From positions 248,001-312,000 of the forward strand of contig JADKDV010000003.1 of the NCBI GenBank assembly GCA_016718315.1: 64,000 nucleotides of DNA, written 5' to 3'. Source of the stretch: Candidatus Obscuribacter sp. (GTDB lineage: Bacteria; Cyanobacteriota; Vampirovibrionia; Obscuribacterales; Obscuribacteraceae). The position numbers were made by a program, and so were the translations under genes. The notes beneath the pieces were generated by a model, which was given only the letters and a program-made list of their open reading frames with translations, ran no database searches and had not been told where the DNA came from. This document shows, piece after piece, positions 44,571 through 54,183 of this stretch (position 1 is the first letter of the stretch; each line of letters begins with the position of its first letter).

Positions 44571-44777
44571 ATGTCTACAGCTACTGCTCCTGCCAACACA
44601 GTAATGGACACAGCTTTGCTTGATGAAGTTGTGCACTGGGTTAAAACCCTTACAGCCGTAGGTGTTTCACCTGACACTGCTGCCACAATCACCACCGAAA
44701 TCCTGCTCGCTGCCAACTCAGAAGAAAATCACGACCACTTCTGGGGCGACGAAGATGAGGATGAAGACGAAGAGTAA
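44571..44777 (+). CDS. Small acidic protein
   Basis: 68 residues, not recognised, with an ATG preceded by GAGAGGA and a strong terminator behind it, so it looks like a genuine small gene. A hydrophobic-amphipathic helix (VVHWVKTLTAVGVSP) and a helix ending LLAANS are followed by a Glu/Asp C-terminus (GDEDEDEDEE). Function unknown. Confidence 0.7.
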   Translation: MSTATAPANTVMDTALLDEVVHWVKTLTAVGVSPDTAATITTEILLAANSEENHDHFWGDEDEDEDEE

Positions 44778-44808
44778 TCAATACTCTTTGCCTTTAGCAA
44801 AATAATCG

Positions 44809-44839
44809 AAAACTCCTCCATAACGGGGGAGTTTTTTTT
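44809..44839 (+). terminator. Intrinsic terminator after small acidic gene
   Basis: AAAACTCCTCC / GGGGGAGTTTT stem (one wobble pair), loop ATAAC, extended T-run. Confidence 0.85.
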
Positions 44840-44890
44840 ACATGCACGGTTGAGGCAGATAGGGTAAAAGAGAAATAAACAGGAGTGTCT

Positions 44891-46429
44891 TTGTCCGAGC
44901 TACCGCCAGTATTAAAAGATCAGGTCACTTGCCGCTATGTTACCGGCGGGTTGATTACGGCGCGCAATTTTATATTGGCGTTATCGCCTATCTGGCTTGT
45001 CTGGAGCCTTGTGGTCATGGCTAATGCACTGGGCTGTTTGCTCGGACTTATCCCTGCTACACCGGCGGACAATCCTCAGTACGTCACTGTGATTGGCTTT
45101 TGCCTGGCCTTAATTGGGTTGAGTTTTTTGGCCCTGCGTGTTTGTGCCGATTATAAGTTGAGCTTTGACAGCCAGTCGATCAAGTTTCCCAGTCATTTGC
45201 TCCTGGAGCTAAAGGGGCGCTTGCGCCGCTCCTGGTCTGAGCTAAAGCAAGTTGATTTTGTCACTGATGATGGCAATGTTGAGCACCCACGTACCGTGTC
45301 ATTTGTCTTTAAAGATTGTGCGGTACCTCTGGCTATCAAAGGTCTGGGGCAAGACACTTTGCGCCAGCTGGTCCTGGCGATATCGGCGCATGCTCCATCG
45401 GCACGTTTTGTGCCAGAGTTATCACAAGTAGATCTGGCCATCTTACCCCAGTCTATATCCGCTGCCGGAGTCGGTTTGCACGCTACTTATACGCAGCTGT
45501 GGGAGTCTGAGCTTTCTGAGCGTTTTGGTAGTACCAGTTTTGTGCCGATGGTGCCTGGAGACAGACTGCGTGATGGCAAAATCAAAATAGTAGGACAGCT
45601 GGCTTTTGGCGGGCTCTCGGCTGTTTATCTTGCTGAGCTTGCGGACAGTAGTCTAGCTGGCAACAGTACATTTGCAGCCAGTCAGGTGGCTGGGCGGGCT
45701 GTGGTTTTAAAAGAAGCAGTATTGCCAGTTAGCGTGGGCGACGACGCGAGACTTAAGGCGCTCAGTATGTTTGAGCGCGAAGCCCAGCTTTTGGCGGCAG
45801 TAAAGCATGAACGTATCGCCAGTGTGCTTGATTTTTTTCAAGAGCGCGGGCGCAGTTATCTGGTCTTGGATCATATCGAAGGTACTGATTTAAGGCATTT
45901 TGTGCGCGATAGCGGTAAGCAGTCAGCACTTGTTGTGACCCGCTGGCTTTGTGATATTGCGGAGCTGTTGCAATACTTGCATGGTCTCAATCCGCCACTT
46001 ATCCACCGCGATATTACTCCCGATAATATTGTTTTGACTCCCTCCGGGCGTCTTTGTCTGATTGATTTTGGCGCGGCTAATACTTATATAGGCACCGCCA
46101 CTGGTACTGTCGTTGGTAAGCAGTCTTATATTGCGCCCGAGCAGTTTAGAGGTAAAGCCACACTGGCTAGCGATCTATACAGCCTAGGCTGTACCGCCGC
46201 CTTTGCTCTTTGTGGCTCAGATCCACTGGCTCTAATGCAAGTGTCGGCTGCAGACTTGCCTGCAAGTACAGATAGTCGACTGGTAGATCTGGTTGCTCGT
46301 TTGACTGACCAGGATGCTGGCGTACGTCCGCACAGTGCCGCCGCACTGTATGAGGAGTTGCAAAACCTAAGAGAATCCCTGCTCAAAGAGAGTCGTGCTG
46401 CTCTTGCAAAGGGTAGTGGTCATGCCTAA
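44891..46429 (+). CDS. Membrane Ser/Thr kinase-like protein with HRDIT catalytic loop
   Basis: 512 residues from TTG 44891 with AGGAG five bases upstream. Two membrane segments (about 27-52 and 64-85) are followed by a cytoplasmic PH-like linker and a kinase domain (about 225-505). Glycine loop LAFGGLSAVY and Lys in VVLKEAVLPV are present. The catalytic loop reads HRDITPDN (Asp374, Thr376) instead of HRDLKPxN, and the DFG motif is intact (Asp392). The following kinase at 46422 is a paralogue with a similar change; their stops and starts overlap by eight bases. Confidence 0.85.
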   Translation: MSELPPVLKDQVTCRYVTGGLITARNFILALSPIWLVWSLVVMANALGCLLGLIPATPADNPQYVTVIGFCLALIGLSFLALRVCADYKLSFDSQSIKFPSHLLLELKGRLRRSWSELKQVDFVTDDGNVEHPRTVSFVFKDCAVPLAIKGLGQDTLRQLVLAISAHAPSARFVPELSQVDLAILPQSISAAGVGLHATYTQLWESELSERFGSTSFVPMVPGDRLRDGKIKIVGQLAFGGLSAVYLAELADSSLAGNSTFAASQVAGRAVVLKEAVLPVSVGDDARLKALSMFEREAQLLAAVKHERIASVLDFFQERGRSYLVLDHIEGTDLRHFVRDSGKQSALVVTRWLCDIAELLQYLHGLNPPLIHRDITPDNIVLTPSGRLCLIDFGAANTYIGTATGTVVGKQSYIAPEQFRGKATLASDLYSLGCTAAFALCGSDPLALMQVSAADLPASTDSRLVDLVARLTDQDAGVRPHSAAALYEELQNLRESLLKESRAALAKGSGHA

Positions 46430-47960
46430 GCTTTTGCCAGATAGATACGGTCGTAATGTTATTGCTGAGAGCGTCTTTGCCGGAGCTGGCAATAGCGATC
46501 TGGTTTTGCGCATTAACTCTATTTGTGTGTTTAGGCGACTGGATCAGCCAAAACCGTTTTTGCGTAATTTGTTTGCTATCAATTTACTGTTTTGGGCCAT
46601 TATCGTTATTAGTTTTACTTTTAAAGGCATCTTTAGTTTACTGCCCAGTGTGGATGCTCTCTTTGGCATGATCGCTAGCTCTCATGAGCTGGCTATGCTC
46701 TTTTTGACTGTTTTGCTTGCCATCACAATTGGTGCTTCGGCTTTTGCCTTTTTGCTCTCCAGTAATTACAAAACCAGGCGACTTAGTGTTTTGCCTGACA
46801 AAATAGTAATAGCCAGACAGATAGACAATGAGCTGTTTGTGGAGCACTACATACCCTGGAGTAGTCTCGTCTCTGTTGAGATCAAATCGGCTAAACGTCT
46901 CGGTTTAGGCGAGGTACATTCGGTGGTGATTAATACCCGGGGCGGCAAGTCTTATGTCGTGCCCTGGGATGATGTCTTGATTGATAATTCTCATGCCAGT
47001 CTGGTCAATCAGTTGGAGACTCATGCGCCTGGTGTGCTTAAGGTTAGTGGTGAGCAGGCTCAGGTTAAACCTGCTTTTACTGAGCTATGGCTGCATGAGT
47101 TTGCCACCACCGGCCAGCGCGTCAATGCCGACCTGTTAGCCAGTGGTCACAAACTGCAATCTGGCGACTACATAGTCTCAGGCATACTGGGCGGCGGTGG
47201 ACAGGGCAACGCCTATCTCGCTCAGACAAAAGAGGGAGCCACTGTCGTCCTCAAAGAATATGTTTTGCCTGTTTACCGCGGCGCTCAGGTGACCCAAAAC
47301 CTGACTGATAGATTTTTTAAAGAAGCTGAGATTTTAAAAAAGCTCAATCATCCGGGCGTGGTCAAATTGCATCACCACTTTGTTGAAGACTTTAGAGGCT
47401 ATCTGGTACTCGAGTATGTCCCGGGCTTGTCGCTCAAAGAGCTGGTCTTGCAAAAGGGCGCCCAGGATGAACAAACTGCCATTGCTATTGGCATTAAGCT
47501 CTGTTTGATCCTCAAACATTTGCATGAGCAATATCCTCCAGTTTTGCACCGCGATTTGAGCCCTGACAACGTCCTTTTGAGCGACGATGGTACCGTAAAA
47601 GTAGTGGATTTTAATGTCGCCAGACAGCTCGAATCCTCCGCCAGTGCCACGGTGGTGGGCAAGCATGCTTATATTCCACCTGAGCAGTTTAGAGGTAAAC
47701 CGACTTGCCAGAGCGATATCTATGCTCTGGGCGGCACGCTCTACTATCTGGTTACCGGGCTGGAGCCTGAGCCACTGACTACTTCCAGTCCGGTGGCCTA
47801 TTTTGCCTCTCAAGCAAGTGCTGCAAAAGCCCATGGGGGCAGCTGTCCGGTATCGGCAGACTTTGACAAAATCATTGCTACAGCCACTGCCCTTGTGCCC
47901 CAGGGGCGCTATGCCAATGCTGAGGCTTTGCTAGCTGATTTGTCAAGAATGCAACGATAA
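46422..47960 (+). CDS. Membrane Ser/Thr kinase-like paralogue with HRDLS loop and DFN
   Basis: 512 residues from ATG 46422, which overlaps the end of the preceding kinase. Same plan: two membrane segments (about 49-71 and 88-110), a linker with a small beta domain, and a C-terminal kinase (about 240-510). Glycine loop GGGGQGNAY, VVLKEYVLPV, catalytic loop HRDLSPDN (Asp378, Ser380), and DFN (396-398) instead of DFG. The Lys that normally contacts the gamma phosphate is replaced by Ser and the metal-binding Gly by Asn, but the metal Asp is kept. Could be an active atypical kinase or a regulatory pseudokinase. Confidence 0.85.
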   Translation: MPKLLPDRYGRNVIAESVFAGAGNSDLVLRINSICVFRRLDQPKPFLRNLFAINLLFWAIIVISFTFKGIFSLLPSVDALFGMIASSHELAMLFLTVLLAITIGASAFAFLLSSNYKTRRLSVLPDKIVIARQIDNELFVEHYIPWSSLVSVEIKSAKRLGLGEVHSVVINTRGGKSYVVPWDDVLIDNSHASLVNQLETHAPGVLKVSGEQAQVKPAFTELWLHEFATTGQRVNADLLASGHKLQSGDYIVSGILGGGGQGNAYLAQTKEGATVVLKEYVLPVYRGAQVTQNLTDRFFKEAEILKKLNHPGVVKLHHHFVEDFRGYLVLEYVPGLSLKELVLQKGAQDEQTAIAIGIKLCLILKHLHEQYPPVLHRDLSPDNVLLSDDGTVKVVDFNVARQLESSASATVVGKHAYIPPEQFRGKPTCQSDIYALGGTLYYLVTGLEPEPLTTSSPVAYFASQASAAKAHGGSCPVSADFDKIIATATALVPQGRYANAEALLADLSRMQR

Positions 47961-48031
47961 AGTCAAATATTAGTAGTCAGATGTTGTTATGAGGGTGCAA
48001 TTCTGCCACTATTGACGCAATCGAGGTGCAG

Positions 48032-48961
48032 ATGTTGAAGGGCTTAAATTACAGCCAATACCTGACAAAAAGCAGAGCGCTCTTGCTTTGCCTGTCCTCC
48101 CTTGTTTTTGTCTCAGTTTTTAGCTCTGGTTGCAGTAACTCGACCCCATCCCCGGGTGCTGGTGTCGACCCAAATCGTATCGTGGTATTGGGCTCGGACA
48201 CAATGGAAGAGCTTGTACGGACCTGGGCCAATGGATTTATGATGGGCAATCCTGGTATACAAGTGACCGTTAGCTCTGGTGATACCGGTGTTGGTATCAA
48301 GGATCTGATCGAGGGCAAAATCGATGTGGCCAGTGCCAGTCGTGAGCTTACCGAAGAAGAAAATAAACTCGCCCACGAGAAAAAAGAGCATCTTACTAGG
48401 GTGATGGTGGCCAGAGATAGCATTGCCGTTATCGTTAATCCACAAAATAAATTAGAAGAGATCGGTCTGGATGATTTGCGCCGCATTTACAAAGGCGAAA
48501 TTAAGACCTGGGACAAAATGGTCAAAGAGCTAAAGGTGTCAGAGCCAATTCGGGTCTTTGGCCGGGAGGCTACCAGCGGGACTTCTAGTTATTTCCATGA
48601 ACATATAATGACCGATGCCACTTTTGACCCAGATGTAAAACTGATGCCATCTTCAGAGGCGGTTATCGGTGGTGTCTTTGGTAATCGTCTGGCGATTGGT
48701 TTTGTCGGCATGTCGCAAGCCGAAAAGGCCGCTGACAAAGTAAAGATCCTCAAACTGGCTCTGCATACTGAAGCACCAGATCAGGTGGCTAAGGAAAGCT
48801 CGGTTGGAGAGCTATCAATGGATAACTATCCACTGTCCAGACCGCTCTATTTGTTTTTTAAGACCAATCAAAAAGAGCGCATCCAGAAGTTTATAGACTA
48901 CACACGCAGTGAACAAGGTCGCAAGGCTGTGCATGATATGGGCTTTATGCCTATACCGTAA
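48032..48961 (+). CDS. PstS-like periplasmic binding lipoprotein
   Basis: 309 residues from ATG 48032 (GAGG six bases upstream). Lipobox SSGC with Cys34. PstS/PBP-like domain: VVLGSDTMEELVRTWANGF, SSGDTGVGIKDLIEGKIDVASASREL, RVFGREATSGTSSYF and the NPLSRPLYLF-like end. Serine-rich anion-binding loops fit phosphate binding, so it probably binds phosphate outside the inner membrane; other oxyanions are possible. No pstCAB genes follow; instead metH starts in the overlapping TAATG. Confidence 0.85.
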   Translation: MLKGLNYSQYLTKSRALLLCLSSLVFVSVFSSGCSNSTPSPGAGVDPNRIVVLGSDTMEELVRTWANGFMMGNPGIQVTVSSGDTGVGIKDLIEGKIDVASASRELTEEENKLAHEKKEHLTRVMVARDSIAVIVNPQNKLEEIGLDDLRRIYKGEIKTWDKMVKELKVSEPIRVFGREATSGTSSYFHEHIMTDATFDPDVKLMPSSEAVIGGVFGNRLAIGFVGMSQAEKAADKVKILKLALHTEAPDQVAKESSVGELSMDNYPLSRPLYLFFKTNQKERIQKFIDYTRSEQGRKAVHDMGFMPIP

Positions 48962-51900
48962 TGGTCAGAGGAGACCCTTTGGACTTTCTTGATGCGCTAA
49001 AAAATAAAGTGCTGATATTTGATGGTGCTATGGGTAGCTCCATCCATACTTATGACCTCTCACTTGATGATTATCATGGCTATGAGAATTGTCCTGAAAT
49101 ACTTGTAGAGAGCCGACCGCACGTAATTGCCGAGATCCACGAATCGTTTTTTAAGGTGGGTTGTGACTGTGTTGAGACCGATACATTTGGTGGCTCACCA
49201 GTTGTACTGGCGGAGTTTGGCCTGGCAGATAGAGCCTACGAACTCAATAAAAAAGCAGCCCTATTGGCGCGCGAAGTAGCGCATGGCTACTCAAATGATA
49301 AGAGGCGCTATGTCTCAGGCTCGGTGGGACCGACCACCAAAATACCGTCTCTAGGACATATTAGCTTTGATCAAATGCGCGATGCTTACTATGAGCAAGT
49401 GCGCGGTTTGATTGATGGCGGCGTCGATGTCTTGCAGTTTGAGACTGGTCAAGACTTGCTCCAGGCCAAAGCCGCAGTTATCGCTATGACCGACTATATG
49501 CGCAAAATCGGCAAGCGTATCCCGATAATCACCCAGGTCACTTTAGAGGCTCCGCCTCTGGGGACAATGCTTGTTGGTACAGATATTTCGGCGGCGCTGA
49601 CGACCTTACTTGCTTTTCCTGTCGATATCATTGGTATCAACTGTGCTACCGGTCCTTCTGAGATGTTTGATCCGGTGCGCTATCTCTGTGAGGCATCACC
49701 GCGTCCAATATCAGTACTCCCTAATGCCGGACTGCCCGAAAACATCAATGACCAGACTGTCTACAAGCTCACTCCCGACGAGCTAGCAGTCGCCCTCAAA
49801 CATTTTGTAGAAGTAGATGGCGTTAGCATCGTTGGTGGTTGTTGCGGCACTACTCCAGCCCACCTCAAGCGTGTTGTGGAAGCCATTGATGGAATGGCGC
49901 CTAAAGCCAGAAGCGGTAATTACACGCCATCAGTGGCCAGCATTTATACTTCCTGTCCTCTTGAGCTTGATGTCACCACGATGCAGCCGCCACTTATCGT
50001 AGGTGAGCGTACCAATACCAATGGCAGCAAAAAGTTTAAGGACCTCTTGCAAGCAGAGGACATAGACGGCATGGTCTCTATGGCTCGCGAGCAAGAAAAA
50101 GAAGGCGCTCATATACTCGATGTCTGTGCTGCTTATGTGGGCCGCGACGAAGTCAAAGACATGCATGGCTTTATGCAAAGGCTCAATGTCGAACTGACTA
50201 TCCCCATCATGGTGGATTCCACTGAGTATCCAGTTTTGGAGGACAGTCTCAAACTGATAGCCGGTAAGCCAGTCGTTAACTCCATCAACCTCGAAGACGG
50301 CGTTGACAAAATGATGCGCAAGGTCGAACTGATCACGCGCTATGGCGCCAGTGCTGTCGCTCTCACTATCGACGAAAACGGCATGGCCAAAGAAGCTGAC
50401 AAAAAGCTGGCTATTGCCAGGCGCATCTATGACCTGGCATTATCTGGTGGCATGCAGCCATATGATTTGATTTTTGACGCACTCACTTTTACCCTCTCTA
50501 CAGGTAACGAAGACGACCGTAAGCTCGGGCTTGAGACTTTGCAAGGCATAAAGCTTATAAAGCAGCATCTACCTGGTGTTAAAACAATACTGGGAGTGAG
50601 CAATATCAGTTTTGGTATGGATGCCAAAATCCGCCGGGTGCTAAACTCGGTATTTTTGCATTACGCTGTCGAAGCCGGTCTTGATATGGCTATCGTCAAT
50701 GCTCAAAAAATCTTGCCGCTCTACAAAATCGACGAATTTGAGCGCGATCTCCACCGCAAGCTGATCTTTGATGAGCGCGACGCATCTTATGATCCGCTTT
50801 TTGCTTTGCTTGATTTTTATCAATCAAAAAAATCATCAGACAAAAAGTCTGTCAGTACTCAAGTCCTGACCATCGAAGAAAAGCTAAAACAGCGCATCAT
50901 CGATGGCGATCGCATTGCCCTGGATAAAGACCTGGGCCTGGCTATGGAGAGCCATCCACCCCTTGAGATTATCAATAGTATTTTGCTTGATGGTATGAAA
51001 ACCGTTGGTGAACTCTTTGGCTCTGGCAAAATGCAATTGCCATTTGTTTTGCAATCGGCTGAGACTATGAAAGCCGCTGTGTCTTACCTGGAGCCTTATA
51101 TGGAGCGGGTAGAAGGTACAACGCGTGGCACTATGGTCCTGGCCACAGTAAAAGGTGATGTGCACGATATCGGCAAAAATCTGGTCGATATTATCCTTAC
51201 TAATAACGGCTACAGGGTAATTAACCTGGGCATCAAACAACCAATCGAAAACATCGTATCTGCGGCTCTGGAGCACAAAGCCGACTGTATCGGTATGAGT
51301 GGACTATTGGTCAAGTCCACTGTAATCATGAAAGAAAATCTTGAGATCCTCAACCAAAGAGGCGTCAGCGTACCAGTTATCCTCGGTGGCGCCGCACTGA
51401 CCCGGCGCTATGTAGAAGAAGACTGTAAGCGCATCTACAAGGGTACGATTTATTATGGGCAGGATGCTTTTGACGACCTGCGCATCATGGAAGCCATCGC
51501 CAGTGGTACCGCCGACTTGCTTAACGTCAGTGCTCCAGAAGTGGAATGTCCTGATGAAGACGATCTGGACGGCGAGCTAAACACTGATGAAGATGCTGAT
51601 GGCGCGCCCGCTATAGCCGCCGAAGTAGATGCTGGTAAAAATACTGCCGGAGAGTTCATTGGCTCAGCTACTGACGCAAACGGTGCAGACAAGTCCAGGC
51701 TCTCAGCCCAGTCTTTGCCTCCGCTAAAATCTACTGTCACTCCCGATCCCACTCCCGCCCAGCCGCCATTTTGGGGACGCAAAATTGTCTCTGACTTTAG
51801 CTTGCCAGAGGTCTTTAGCTATATCAACCAGGACTCGCTTATACGCGGGCAATTTAGAGTGCGTCAAGGCGATATGAGCAGTAGTGACTATCAAGCAATG

Positions 51901-52611
51901 CTTGAAGCAAAGGTCTATCCGCTCTTAAGCGATCTCAAACAGAGATGCGAGCACGAGCATTTGCTCATTCCCAAAGCTGTTTATGGCTATTTCCCCTGTC
52001 AGGCACAGGGCAATGATCTGGTCGTTTATCACCCACCCCACCATGTATTGTCCTCTGATGTACTAAAAATGCCCGCCAGTGAGTTTAAAGAATGGGTGCG
52101 CTTTAGTTTCCCTAGGCAAAATTTTGGCAAAAACCTCTGTATCTCAGATTTTTTCCACTCTGCTGAGTCCGGGCTTATCGATGTCTTGCCCATTCAGGTT
52201 GTGACCATGGGCAAGCAAGCATCTGCTTACGCCCAGCTATTGTTTGCTGAGCATAGATACAGTGATTATTTGTATTTTCATGGTTTAGCCGTTGAATCCG
52301 CCGAGGCATTGGCTGAGGTCTTGCATAAAAGTATTAGAGCCGAGCTTGGTTTTGCTCAATATGATGCCACTGATAAGCGCAAATTTTTCCAGCAGGGTTA
52401 CCGCGGCACTCGCTTTAGCTTTGGCTATCCCGCTTGCCCCAATCTTGAGGACCAGCAGCAGTTATTTGAGCTTTTGCGTCCTGAAGACATCGATATGGAG
52501 CTTACCGAAGAGTTCCAATTGGTGCCAGAGCAGAGTACATCCGCTGTTATCGTGGTCCATCCAGAAGCCAAATATTTTAATATCACCCGCAAAGGTGCAG
52601 CCAACGCCTGA
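48961..52611 (+). CDS. metH: Cobalamin-dependent methionine synthase
   Basis: 1216 residues. Homocysteine-binding barrel (1-325) with zinc ligands Cys228, Cys294 and Cys295. Methyltetrahydrofolate-binding domain (about 340-600, IVGERTNTNGSK). B12 cap and B12-binding domain (about 650-860) with the DxHxxG motif Asp733, His735, Gly738 and SGLLVKST. An acidic, low-complexity linker of about 75 residues (861-935) is followed by the AdoMet-binding activation domain with RGTRFSFGYPACP. Reaction: methyl transfer from methyl-THF to homocysteine through cobalamin, giving methionine. The ATG overlaps the stop of the PstS-like gene. Confidence 0.97.
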   Translation: MVRGDPLDFLDALKNKVLIFDGAMGSSIHTYDLSLDDYHGYENCPEILVESRPHVIAEIHESFFKVGCDCVETDTFGGSPVVLAEFGLADRAYELNKKAALLAREVAHGYSNDKRRYVSGSVGPTTKIPSLGHISFDQMRDAYYEQVRGLIDGGVDVLQFETGQDLLQAKAAVIAMTDYMRKIGKRIPIITQVTLEAPPLGTMLVGTDISAALTTLLAFPVDIIGINCATGPSEMFDPVRYLCEASPRPISVLPNAGLPENINDQTVYKLTPDELAVALKHFVEVDGVSIVGGCCGTTPAHLKRVVEAIDGMAPKARSGNYTPSVASIYTSCPLELDVTTMQPPLIVGERTNTNGSKKFKDLLQAEDIDGMVSMAREQEKEGAHILDVCAAYVGRDEVKDMHGFMQRLNVELTIPIMVDSTEYPVLEDSLKLIAGKPVVNSINLEDGVDKMMRKVELITRYGASAVALTIDENGMAKEADKKLAIARRIYDLALSGGMQPYDLIFDALTFTLSTGNEDDRKLGLETLQGIKLIKQHLPGVKTILGVSNISFGMDAKIRRVLNSVFLHYAVEAGLDMAIVNAQKILPLYKIDEFERDLHRKLIFDERDASYDPLFALLDFYQSKKSSDKKSVSTQVLTIEEKLKQRIIDGDRIALDKDLGLAMESHPPLEIINSILLDGMKTVGELFGSGKMQLPFVLQSAETMKAAVSYLEPYMERVEGTTRGTMVLATVKGDVHDIGKNLVDIILTNNGYRVINLGIKQPIENIVSAALEHKADCIGMSGLLVKSTVIMKENLEILNQRGVSVPVILGGAALTRRYVEEDCKRIYKGTIYYGQDAFDDLRIMEAIASGTADLLNVSAPEVECPDEDDLDGELNTDEDADGAPAIAAEVDAGKNTAGEFIGSATDANGADKSRLSAQSLPPLKSTVTPDPTPAQPPFWGRKIVSDFSLPEVFSYINQDSLIRGQFRVRQGDMSSSDYQAMLEAKVYPLLSDLKQRCEHEHLLIPKAVYGYFPCQAQGNDLVVYHPPHHVLSSDVLKMPASEFKEWVRFSFPRQNFGKNLCISDFFHSAESGLIDVLPIQVVTMGKQASAYAQLLFAEHRYSDYLYFHGLAVESAEALAEVLHKSIRAELGFAQYDATDKRKFFQQGYRGTRFSFGYPACPNLEDQQQLFELLRPEDIDMELTEEFQLVPEQSTSAVIVVHPEAKYFNITRKGAANA

Positions 52612-52756
52612 CCGCCTCAGTGGGTAAACTACGCTGCCTTGGACCCACAAATGTCACAGGGCAGAAATACGTTGGAAAGGATGTAAAATAGATACGTCAT
52701 AATCCCATGGACAGTGTCCCATTGGACCTCGTCCGCACACCGTTATCGGAGTAATA

Positions 52757-54112
52757 ATGACTCAAGATCTGGAAGCAGCAAAAGCCAAATCCAGGCAAGT
52801 GCTTGATTATATAAGTAAGCGTGAGCTCAACGAAGACGAACGCAAAACTGTCATCAGCGAATCTGTAAAATACTGGGCGGACCACGTCAACGCTGGATTT
52901 TTGCAGTATCGCAAGTCAGTCAGTACTGACTATACCGCTGTTGAGTGGGACGATGAAGGCGCATGCTTCCGCGATATTAATGGCAAAGTGTTTATCGATA
53001 TGCTCGGTGGTTACGGCGTTTACAACGTCGGTCACAGACACCCTCGTGTCGTAAAGGCAGTGCAAGACCAGCTCCAAAAGCAAGCTATTCACTCACAAGA
53101 ATTGATTGATCCACTGCGCACTTATCTAGCGCATATGGTTTCTTTGATCACTCCTGGCGATTTAAAATATTCGTTTTTTACAAACTCTGGTACCGAGTCT
53201 GTAGAAGGCTGTCTCAAAATGGCTATCCTGGCAACTGGACGGCACCACTTTGTTGGCACTATTGGTGCCTTCCATGGTAAGTCACTGGGCTCACTGGGTG
53301 GCACATCTAAGGCTGTCTTTAGAGAACCATTTTTGCCTTTGCTCAACTGGTCACACGTACCGTTTGGTGATGCTGATGCCCTTGAGTCGGTATTTAAGTG
53401 CTGCGATTTTAGTGGTGACCGCATTGCTGCCTTTGTTGTCGAGCCTCTACAGGGCGAAGGCGGTATCAACGTCGCACCTCCTGGTTATCTAGCCAAAGCT
53501 CGCGAGCTTTGCGACCAGTATGGCGCTATGCTGGTCTTTGACGAGATCCAGTGTGGTATGGGACGCACCGGCAAGATGTTTTATAGCGAGTATGATCAGG
53601 TCGTCCCTGACTTGATGGCGCTCGGTAAGGCATTTGGCGGCGGCATTATGCCGATTGGCGCTGTTGTCGGCTGTGAAAAGACCTGGGCCAAGTATATCGA
53701 GAATCCCTTTTTGCATACAACTACATTTGGTGGCAACCCACTAGCTTGTGCTGCTGCCATCGCGACTATTTCGGTGCTGTTAGAAGAAGACCTGCCTGCT
53801 CAAGCTAAGGCCAAGGGCGATTATATGGTGCCCAAGATGAAGGAATTAATTAAGAAATTCCCTGATGTACTCAAAGAGATACGCGGTGTCGGTCTCATGC
53901 TCGGCATGGAATTTACCGGCAACGACACAGGCTATGAAGTGGCAAAAAATCTATTTGGCCGCAACATCCTTATCTCCGGCACTTATATCAACGCTAAGTG
54001 CTTGAGAGTGGAGCCGCCTCTGACTATTTCTTATGAGCAAATCGATGTCTTCCTCAAGGCACTTGAAGAGTCCATCATGGAAGTATCGAAGCTGAGTCCT
54101 GTCAGTCGCTAA
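52757..54112 (+). CDS. patA: Class III aminotransferase, putrescine aminotransferase-like
   Basis: 451 residues. Matches E. coli PatA (YgjG) closely along its length: WADHVNAGFLQYRKSV, NVGHRHPRVV, KYSFFTNSGTESVEG, GAFHGKSLGSLGGTSK, FDEIQCGMGRTGKM and PLP-binding Lys291 in ALGKAFGGG, then HTTTFGGNPLACAAA. Predicted reaction: transamination of putrescine (or another diamine/omega-amino substrate) with 2-oxoglutarate. Substrate assignment rests on resemblance. Single gene; starts 145 bp after metH. Confidence 0.85.
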   Translation: MTQDLEAAKAKSRQVLDYISKRELNEDERKTVISESVKYWADHVNAGFLQYRKSVSTDYTAVEWDDEGACFRDINGKVFIDMLGGYGVYNVGHRHPRVVKAVQDQLQKQAIHSQELIDPLRTYLAHMVSLITPGDLKYSFFTNSGTESVEGCLKMAILATGRHHFVGTIGAFHGKSLGSLGGTSKAVFREPFLPLLNWSHVPFGDADALESVFKCCDFSGDRIAAFVVEPLQGEGGINVAPPGYLAKARELCDQYGAMLVFDEIQCGMGRTGKMFYSEYDQVVPDLMALGKAFGGGIMPIGAVVGCEKTWAKYIENPFLHTTTFGGNPLACAAAIATISVLLEEDLPAQAKAKGDYMVPKMKELIKKFPDVLKEIRGVGLMLGMEFTGNDTGYEVAKNLFGRNILISGTYINAKCLRVEPPLTISYEQIDVFLKALEESIMEVSKLSPVSR

Positions 54113-54139
54113 GTCCTGCTACTGCGCTAAAGTCAACCT

Positions 54140-54173
54140 GGTCAGGCCTAGCCTGACCGGGTCTCTTGACCCG
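54140..54173. terminator. Two consecutive hairpins after patA-like gene
   Basis: GGTCAGGC-CTA-GCCTGACC then CGGGTC-TCTT-GACCCG, two perfect stems but no T-run. Terminator or RNA-stability element between convergent genes. Confidence 0.45.
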
Positions 54174-54183
54174 TGCTGGCTAA

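Noticed and set aside
44375..44623. 82-codon frame overlapping the small acidic gene
   Set aside because: It overlaps a gene with its own ribosome site and terminator, and has no recognisable features.
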